The notes beneath the pieces were generated by a model, which saw only the letters and a list, made by a program, of their open reading frames with translations, did no database searches and was not told the origin of the DNA. A DNA stretch of 64,000 nucleotides from Chamaelirium japonicum. Its lineage: Eukaryota > Streptophyta > Magnoliopsida > Liliales > Melanthiaceae. The DNA is taken from positions 90,556,697 to 90,620,696 of the forward strand of contig OX393551.1 in assembly GCA_947650365.1 (NCBI GenBank). The letters run 5' to 3'. The first letter of the stretch is position 1. Every line of letters begins with the position of its first letter. Position numbers and translations under genes: made by a program. Below are positions 56,777 through 64,000 of this stretch, piece after piece.

Positions 56777-57795
56777 TGTTTGGGGGATTTTTCACTGGTC
56801 CTTGTGAGCCACCTGCAAGGCAGAAAAGAGAACGTGAGAACGGCTGGCTCCCTTAGGAGCGCAGACCCTCCGACGCTCAAGTCAGTCACGGTAGCACAAC
56901 GGAGAACTGTTGTATACCAAAGTGGTAGGGAGAGGGATTTCGAACCTGTACTTTGGAGCCTGGGGGTATGCATTTATAGACAGTGGCGACCTATCGGGGT
57001 GTGACATGTGGTAGCTCTTTCCAGAGCCTTCTAGACCCCCACGTTCTGGCTCGCGTGGGTCTGCGGTCCTTGGTACTCGCGCCCAGACATTCTGTCGTCA
57101 AGCCTGCCAGGCGGTTTGAGTGGGGGAGAGCATCTTTCTTGTCGCGGCCAGGTGGCTATTCTGGAATGTTCAAGTCTGGGAGGTCTCAGCACCGACTCGG
57201 GCGGGCTTCCGTGGACTACAATCGCCAACGTAGCTTCAGTGGGGTTTCGACACCTGGCAGTTCTTTAGGCTGCTCTACTGGGGCGATCTCAAGGGGGAAG
57301 CGAGGGCGAGCTCGCCCTCCGTTGCTCCGTCTTCTCCTCCATATCTATCAAGAGTCGGACCTCGCAGGAGCGACCTCTTCGATAAACAGGGGAAGCTTGG
57401 CGAGCTTGGGCGAGCTCCTGGGCGAGCTTGGGCGAACTCCTGAGCGAGTTCGGGCGAGCTCATGAGAGAGCTTAGGCGAGCTCCTGAGAGAGCTTGGCGA
57501 GCTCCTGAGAGAGCTTAGGCGAGCTCCTGAACGAGCTCTTTACCTAGGGCCCCTTCAGCCCAATGTGGATCTCGCTCCCTGTCAAGATGATTTGGTGAGC
57601 TCGGGAGGAGCGAACTCCTGGGCGAGTTTCAGCCACCCCCAACATTACGAGCTCCTGAGCGAGCTTTAGGCGAGCTCCTGAGCGAGCTCTTTACCTAGGG
57701 CCCCTTCAGCCCAATGTGGATCTCGCTCCCTGTCAAGATGATTTGGTGAGCTCGGGAGGAGCGAACTCCTGGGCGAGTTTCAGCCACCCCCAACA
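56777..57795 (-). repeat. 5' LTR of the retroelement
   Basis: This 1,019-bp LTR starts at 57795 on the minus strand and ends at 56777, next to the primer-binding site. It has the same layout as the other LTR: repeat-rich U3 with the duplicated end segment, TATA-like box, and a short downstream R-U5 part. Near identity with the 3' LTR is expected because both are made from one template at insertion. Confidence 0.93.
56971..56979 (-). promoter_or_regulatory. TATA-like box in the 5' LTR
   Basis: CTATAAATG on the minus strand, about 194 bp from the inner LTR edge. A start some 25-35 bp downstream (around 56940) would give a leader that runs through the PBS to the gag start at 56687. The same box is in the 3' LTR. 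The call rests on motif and position only. Confidence 0.55.
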
Positions 57796-57800
57796 GATCG
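57796..57800. repeat. Target-site duplication, right copy (GATCG)
   Basis: GATCG directly follows the CCCCCAACA end of the element and continues into TACGAATG, completing the interrupted satellite unit. It matches the left copy exactly. Confidence 0.92.
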
Positions 57801-60800
57801 TACGAATGAATTAGAATGGATCGTACGAATGAATTAGAATGGATCGTACGAATGAATTAGAATGGATACATTCGTGCGAATGAATTAGAATGGATCATAC
57901 GAATGAATTAGAGTGGATACATTCGTACAAATGAATTAGAATGGATCGTACGAATGAATTAGAATGGATACATTCGTGCGAATGAATTAGAATGGATCGT
58001 ACGAATAAATTAGAATGGATCGTATGAATGAATTAGAATGGATCGTGCGAATGAATTAGAATGGATCGTACGAATGAATTAGAATGGATACATTCGTGCG
58101 AATCCATTCTATTTCATTCGTACGATCCATTCTAATTCATTCGCACGATCCATTCTAATTCATTCATACGATCCATTCTAATTCATTCGTACGATCCATT
58201 CTAAGTCATTCGTACGATCCATTCTAATTCATTCGTACGATCCATTCTAATTCCTTCGTATGATCCATTCTAATTCATTCGCACGATCCATTCTAATTCA
58301 TTCATACGATCCATTCTAATTCATTCGTACGATCCATTCTAATTCATTTGTACAAATGTATCCACTCTAATTCATTCGTACGATCTATTCTAATTCATTC
58401 GTACGATCCATTCTAATTCATTCGCACGATCCATTCTAATTCATTCATACGATCCATTCTAATTCATTCGTATGATCCATTCTAATTCATTCGTATGATC
58501 CATTCTAATTCATTCGCACGAATGTATCCATTCTAATTCATTCGTACGATCCATTCTAATTCATTTGTACGAATGTGTCCACTCTAATTCATTCGTATGA
58601 TCCATTCTAATTCATTCGCACGAATGTATCCATTCTAATTCATTCGTACGATCCATTCTATCTCATTTGTACAATCCATTCTATTTCATTCGTACGATCC
58701 ATTCTAATTCATTCGCACGATCCATTCTAATTCATTCGCATGATCCATTCTAATTCATTCGTACGATCGATTCTAATTCATTCATACGATCCATTCTAAT
58801 TCATTCGCACGAATGTATCCATTCTAATTCATTCGTACGATCCATTCTAATTCATTCGCACAATCTATTCTAATTCATTCATAGGATCCATGCTAATTTA
58901 TTCGCACGATCCATTCTAATTCATTCATACGATCCATTCTAATTCATTCATATGATCCATTCTAATTCATTCGCACGATCCATTCTTACTCATTCATACG
59001 ATCCATTCTAATTCATTCGCACGATCCATTCTAATTCATTAATACGATCCATTCTAATTCATTCGCACGATCCATTCAAATTCATTCACACTCATACGAT
59101 CCATTCTAATTCATTCGCACGAATGTATCCTTTCTAATTCATTCGTACGATCCATTCTAATTCATTCGCACAATCTATTCTAATTCATTCGAACGATCAA
59201 TTCTAATTCATTCGTACAATCCATTCTAATTCATTCGCACGATCCATTCGCATTCACTCAAACGACCCATTCTAATTCATTCGTACGATCCATTCCAATT
59301 CCTTCGTACGATCCATATTCTAATGGATTGTACGAATGAATTAGAATGGATTGTACGAATGAATTAGAATGGATCGTACGAATGAATTAGAATGGATACA
59401 TTCGTGCGAATCCATTCTATTTCATTCGTACAATCCATTCTAATTCATTTGCACGATCCATTCTAATTCATTCATACGATCCATTCTAATTCATTCGTAC
59501 AATACATTCTAATTCATTCGTACGATCCATTCTAATTCATTCGCACAATCTGTTCTTATTCCTTCATACGATCCATTCTAATTCCTTCGTACGATCCATT
59601 CTAATTCATTCGTATGATCCATTCTAATTTATTCCTACGATCCATTCTAATTCATTCGTACGATTCATTCTAATTCAATCCATTCTAATTCATTCGTACG
59701 ATCCATTCTTACTCATTCGTACGATCCATTTTACTTCATTCGCACGAATGAATCCATTCTAATTCATTCGTATGATCCATTCTAATTCATTCGCATGAAT
59801 GTATCCATTCTAATTCATTCGTACGATTCATTCTATCTCATTCGTACAATCCATTCTATTTCATTCGTACGATCCATTCTAATTCATTCGCACGATCCAT
59901 TCTAATTCATTCGCATGATCCATTCTAATTCATTCGTACGATCGATTCTAATTCATTCATACGATCCATTCTAATTCATTCGCACGAATGTATCCATTCT
60001 AATTCATTCGTACGATCCATTCTAATTCATTCGCACAATCTATTCTAATTCATTCATACGATCCATTCTAATTTATTCGCACGATCCATTCTAATTCATT
60101 CATACGATCCATTCTAATTCATTCATATGATCCATTCTAATTCATTCGCACGATCCATTCTTACTCATTCGTACGATCCATTCTAATTCATTCGCACGAT
60201 CCATTCTAATTCATTAATACGATCCATTCTAATTCATTCGCATGATCCATTCTAATTCATTCACACTCATACGATCTATTGTACGAATGAAATAGAATGG
60301 ATCGTATGAATGAATTAGAATGGATCGTGCGAATGAATTAGAATGGATCGTATGAATGAATTAGAATAGATAGTGCGAATGAATTAGAATGGATCGTACG
60401 AATGAATTAGAATGGATCATACGATCCATTCTAATTCATTCGTACGATCCATTCTAATTCATTCGTACGATCCATTCTAATTCATTCGCACGATCCATTC
60501 TAATTCATTAGCATGATCCATTCTAATTCATTCGTACGATCTATTCTAATTCATTTATACGATCCAATCTAATTCATTCATACGATCCATTCTAATTCTT
60601 TCGCACGAATGTATCCTTTCTAATTCATTCGTACGATCCATTCTAATTCATTAGCACGAAAAAACACGATCCACTCACATACGAATAAATTAGAATGAAT
60701 TAGAATGGATTGTGTGAATGAATTATAATGGATCGTATGAATGAATTAGAATGGATCGTGCGAATGAATTAGAATGGATCGTGCGAATGAATTAGAATAT

Positions 60801-61099
60801 GGATCGTGCGAAGGAATTAGAATGGATCGTACGAATGAATTCGAATGTATCCTTTCTAATTCATTCGTACGATCCATTCTAATTCCTTCGTACGATCCAT
60901 TCTAATTCATTCGTACGATCCATTCTAATTCATTCGCACGATCCATTCTATTTCATTCGTACGATCCATTCTATTTCATTCATACGATCCATTCTAATTC
61001 TTTCACACGAATGTATCCATTCTAATTCATTCGTAAGATCCATTCTAATTCATTCGCACGATCCATTCTAATTCATTCGCACGATCCATTCTAATTCAT

Positions 61100-62490
61100 T
61101 CATACGATCCATTCTAATTCATTCGTACGATCCATTCTAATTCGTTCGTACGATCCATTCTAATTCATTCGCACAATCTATTCTAATTTATTCATACGAT
61201 CCATTCTAATTCATTCGCACGATCCATTCTAATTCATTCATACGATCCATTCTATTTCATTCGTACGATCCATTCTTACTCATTCGTACGATCCATTCTA
61301 ATTCATTTGCACGAAGGTATCCATTCTAATTCATTCGTACTATCCATTCTAATTCCTTCGTACGATCCATTCTAATTCCTTCATACGATCCATTCTAATT
61401 CATTCGTACGTTCCATTCTAATTCATTCATACGATCCATTCTAATTCCTTCGTATGATCCATTCTAATTCATTCGTACGGTATGATTCATTCTAATTCAT
61501 TCGTACGATTCATTCTAATTCAATCCATTCTAATTCATTCGTACGATCCATTCTAATTCATTCATACGATCCATCCTAATTCATTCGCACAAATGTATCC
61601 ATTCTAATTCATTCGTACAATCCATTCTATTTCATTCGTACGATCCATTCTAATTCATTCGCACAATCTATTCTAATTCATTCATACGATCCATTCTAAT
61701 TTATTCGCACGATCCATTCTAATTCATTCATACGATCCATTCTAATTCATTCATATGATCCATTCTAATTCATTCGCATGAATGTATCCATTCCAATTCA
61801 TTCGTACGATCCATTCTATCTCATTCGTACAATCCATTCTATTTCATTCGTACGATCCATTCTAATTCATTCACACGATCCATTCTAATTCATTCGCATG
61901 ATCCATTCTAATTCATTCGTACGATCGATTCTAATTCATTCATACGATCCATTCTAATTCATTCACATGAATGTATCCATTCTAATTCATTCGTACAATC
62001 CATTCTAATTCATTCGCACAATCTATTCTAATTCATTCATACGATCCATTCTAATTTATTCGCACGATCCATTCTAATTCATTCAAACGATCCATTCTAA
62101 TTCATTCGTATGATCCATTCTAATTCATTCGCACGATCCATTCTTACTCATTCGTACGATCCATTCTAATTCATTCGCACGATCCATTCTAATTCATTAA
62201 TACGATCCATTCTAATTCATTCGCACGATCCATTCTAATTCATTCACACTCATACGATCCATTCTAATTCATTAATACGATCCATTCTAATTCATTCGCA
62301 CGATCCATTCTAATTCATTCACACTCATACGATCCATTCTAATTCATTCGCACGAATGTATCCTTTCTAATTCATTCGTACGATCCATTCTAATTCATTC
62401 GCACAATCTATTCTAATTCATTCGAACGATACATTCTAATTCATTCGTACGATCCATTCTAATTCATTCGTACGATCCATTCTAATTCAT
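61100..62490 (-). repeat. 1,391-bp satellite higher-order repeat, copy 1
   Basis: B-orientation unit with landmarks ACGAAGGTATCC (61311), GTACGGTATGATTCATTC (about 61477), GATCGATTC (about 61923) and CACACTCATACG (about 62246). The first two landmarks recur 1,391 bp later. The last is locally duplicated here with a spacing of about 79 bp. Boundaries are approximate because the unit is delimited only by its landmarks. Confidence 0.7.
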
Positions 62491-63880
62491 TCGCACGATC
62501 CATTCTAATTCATTCATACGATCCATTCTAATTCATTCGTACGATCCATTCTAATTCATTCGCACAATCTATTCTAATTCATTCGTACGATCCATTCTAA
62601 CTCATTCGCACGATCCATTCTAATACATTCATACGATCCATTCTATTTCATTCGTATGATCCATTCTTACTCATTCGTACGATCCATTCTAATTCATTTG
62701 CACGAAGGTATCCATTCTAATTCATTCGTACTATCCATTCTAATTCCTTCGTACGATCCATTCTAAGTCCTTCGTACGATCCATTCTAATTCATTCGTAC
62801 GATCCATTCTAATTCATTCGTACGATCCATTCTAATTCCTTCGTATGATCCATTCTAATTTATTCGTACGGTATGATTCATTCTAATTGATTCGTACGAT
62901 TCATTCTAATTCAATCCATTCTAATTCATTCGTACGATCCATTCTAATTCATTCGTACGATCCATTCTAATTCATTCGTACGATTCATTCTAATTCAATC
63001 CATTCTAATTCATTCGTACGATCCATTCTTACTCATTTGTACGATCCATTCTAATTTATTCGCACGAATGAATCCATTCTAATTCATTCGTATGATCCAT
63101 TCTAATTCATTCGCATGAATGTATCCATTCTAATTCATTCGTACGATCCATTCTATCTCATTCGTACAATCCATTCTATTTCATTCGTACGATCCATTCT
63201 AATTCATTCGCACGATCCATTCTAATTCATTCGCATGATCCATTCTAATTCATTCGTACGATCGATTCTAATTCATTCATACGATCCATTCTAATTCATT
63301 CGCACGAATGTATCCATTCTAATTCATTCGTACGATCCATTCTAATTCATTCGCACAATCTATTCTAATTCATTCATACGATCCATTCTAATTTATTCGC
63401 ACGATCCATTCCAATTCATTCATACGATCCATTCTAATTCATTCATATGATCCATTCTAATTCATTCGCACGATCCATTCTTACTCATTCGTACGATCCT
63501 TTCTAATTCATTCGCACGATCCATTCTAATTCATTAATACGATCCATTCTAATTCATTTGCACGATCCATTCTAATTCATTCACACTCATACGATCCATT
63601 CTAATTCATTCGCACGAATGTATCCTTTCTAATTCATTCGTACGATCCATTCTAATTCATTCGCAAAATCTATTCTAATTCATTCGAACGATCCATTTTA
63701 ATTCATTCGTACGATCCATTCTAATTCATTCGTACGATCCATTCTAATTCATTCGCACGATCCATTCTAATTCATTCGCACGGTCCATTCTAATTCATTA
63801 GCACGATCCATTCTAATTCATTCGTGCGATCCATTCTAATTCATTCATACGATCCATTCTAATTCATTCGTACGATCCAT
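62491..63880 (-). repeat. 1,391-bp satellite higher-order repeat, copy 2
   Basis: Second copy of the unit at 61100-62490. Landmarks are ACGAAGGTATCC (62702), GTACGGTATGATTCATTC (about 62868), GATCGATTC (about 63260) and CACACTCATACG (about 63588). It contains the CTTACTC, GAATGAATCC, GCATGAATG and TATCTC series in the same order as the 440-bp repeat near 8.7 kb. This ties the right flank to the left array. Confidence 0.7.
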
Positions 63881-64000
63881 TCTAATTCATTCGTACGATC
63901 CATTCTAATTCATTCGCACAATCTATTCTAATTCATTCGTACGATCCATTCTAATTCATTCGTACGATCCATTCTAATTCATTCGCACGATCCATTCTAA

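Larger units (their letters stand above)
51090..57795 (-). mobile_element. Non-autonomous Ty3/Gypsy-type LTR retrotransposon (gag-only, TR-GAG-like)
   Basis: A 6.7-kb GC-rich element in AT-rich satellite. It has two near-identical LTRs of about 1.02 kb with TG...CA ends, a 5-bp target duplication GATCG, a PBS and a PPT. The PBS, PPT, TATA box and gag region all place it on the minus strand, so the LTR at 56777-57795 is its 5' LTR. The 4.67-kb interior holds a gag-like region and three tandem repeat arrays. No protease, reverse transcriptase, RNase H or integrase motif is visible, so it would need enzymes from a relative. LTR divergence of about 1% suggests an age of some hundreds of thousands of years if a typical plant LTR rate applies. 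It looks structurally whole, but its coding part is reduced and appears broken about once. The gag type points to a plant Ty3/Gypsy lineage, perhaps near Tat; that placement is inference. Confidence 0.9.
57796..64000. repeat. 23-bp satellite array, right part
   Basis: This is the same satellite as left of the retroelement and resumes exactly at the target-site duplication. It starts in A orientation. It then alternates with approximate switches at 58101, 59324, 59409, 60282, 60421, 60675 and 60848, after which it stays in B orientation to the window end. It shares diagnostic higher-order variants with the left part, for example the GATCGATTC monomer and the GTACGGTATGATTCATTC marker. The two sides are therefore one array split by the insertion. 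The array runs off the window. Confidence 0.96.

Noticed and set aside
56144-56856. Plus-strand open frames opposite the gag-like region
   Set aside because: They are antisense shadows of a GC-rich coding region, with no domain.
1-64000. Telomeric repeat
   Set aside because: The unit is 23 bp and lacks the TTTAGGG or TTAGGG pattern. The frequent strand switches also argue against a telomere.
1-64000. Functional centromere
   Set aside because: A satellite with an LTR insertion would be compatible with a centromere, but nothing in the sequence shows CENH3 binding. The element does not show clear features of the centromeric CRM lineage.

Overview
The window is almost entirely satellite DNA with one transposon in it. 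Positions 1-51089 and 57796-64000 are one AT-rich tandem repeat with a 23-bp unit (core AATTAGAATGGATCGTACG). A single GC-rich island at 51090-57795 is an LTR retrotransposon inserted into the satellite. I see no host protein gene, rRNA, tRNA, CRISPR or riboswitch. The many 60-80 residue open frames in the array are read-through of the 23-bp unit (3 x 23 bp = 23 codons) and are not genes. The organism is most likely a plant: the element has a plant-type Ty3/Gypsy gag domain and a plant-style primer-binding site, and large satellite arrays broken by such elements are typical of plant heterochromatin. The GC-rich element hints at a monocot, but that is weak. The satellite family itself is one I do not recognise.

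The array is not a simple head-to-tail satellite. It flips orientation about 50 times. I call 'A' the strand reading GAATTAGAATGG and 'B' its reverse complement. Blocks run from under 100 bp to about 4.7 kb. Monomer variants follow one another in fixed order, giving higher-order repeats (HORs), and the same ordered variants occur in both orientations. On top of this are large copies. A 5,144-bp tandem duplication covers 1-3183 and 5145-8327, with a further copy at 31324-36600. A block of about 11 kb at 9844-21275 recurs at 38457-49434. Together these imply a long-range period near 28.6 kb.

The element at 51090-57795 lies on the minus strand and is flanked by the 5-bp target duplication GATCG, which is part of the satellite unit. 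Its two LTRs (1,020 and 1,019 bp) differ by about 1%, so it is young relative to the array. It has a PBS, a PPT and an LTR TATA box, a gag-like region and no visible pol. It also carries three internal tandem arrays with units of 254, 76 and 78 bp. It fits the non-autonomous gag-only class (TR-GAG-like), which would depend on enzymes supplied by a relative. The satellite to its right (57796-64000) is the same family, mainly in B orientation, with its own 1,391-bp repeat.

I found no evidence of a new enzymatic or defence system. The points worth attention are the architecture of the inverting satellite and the repeat-rich non-autonomous element.
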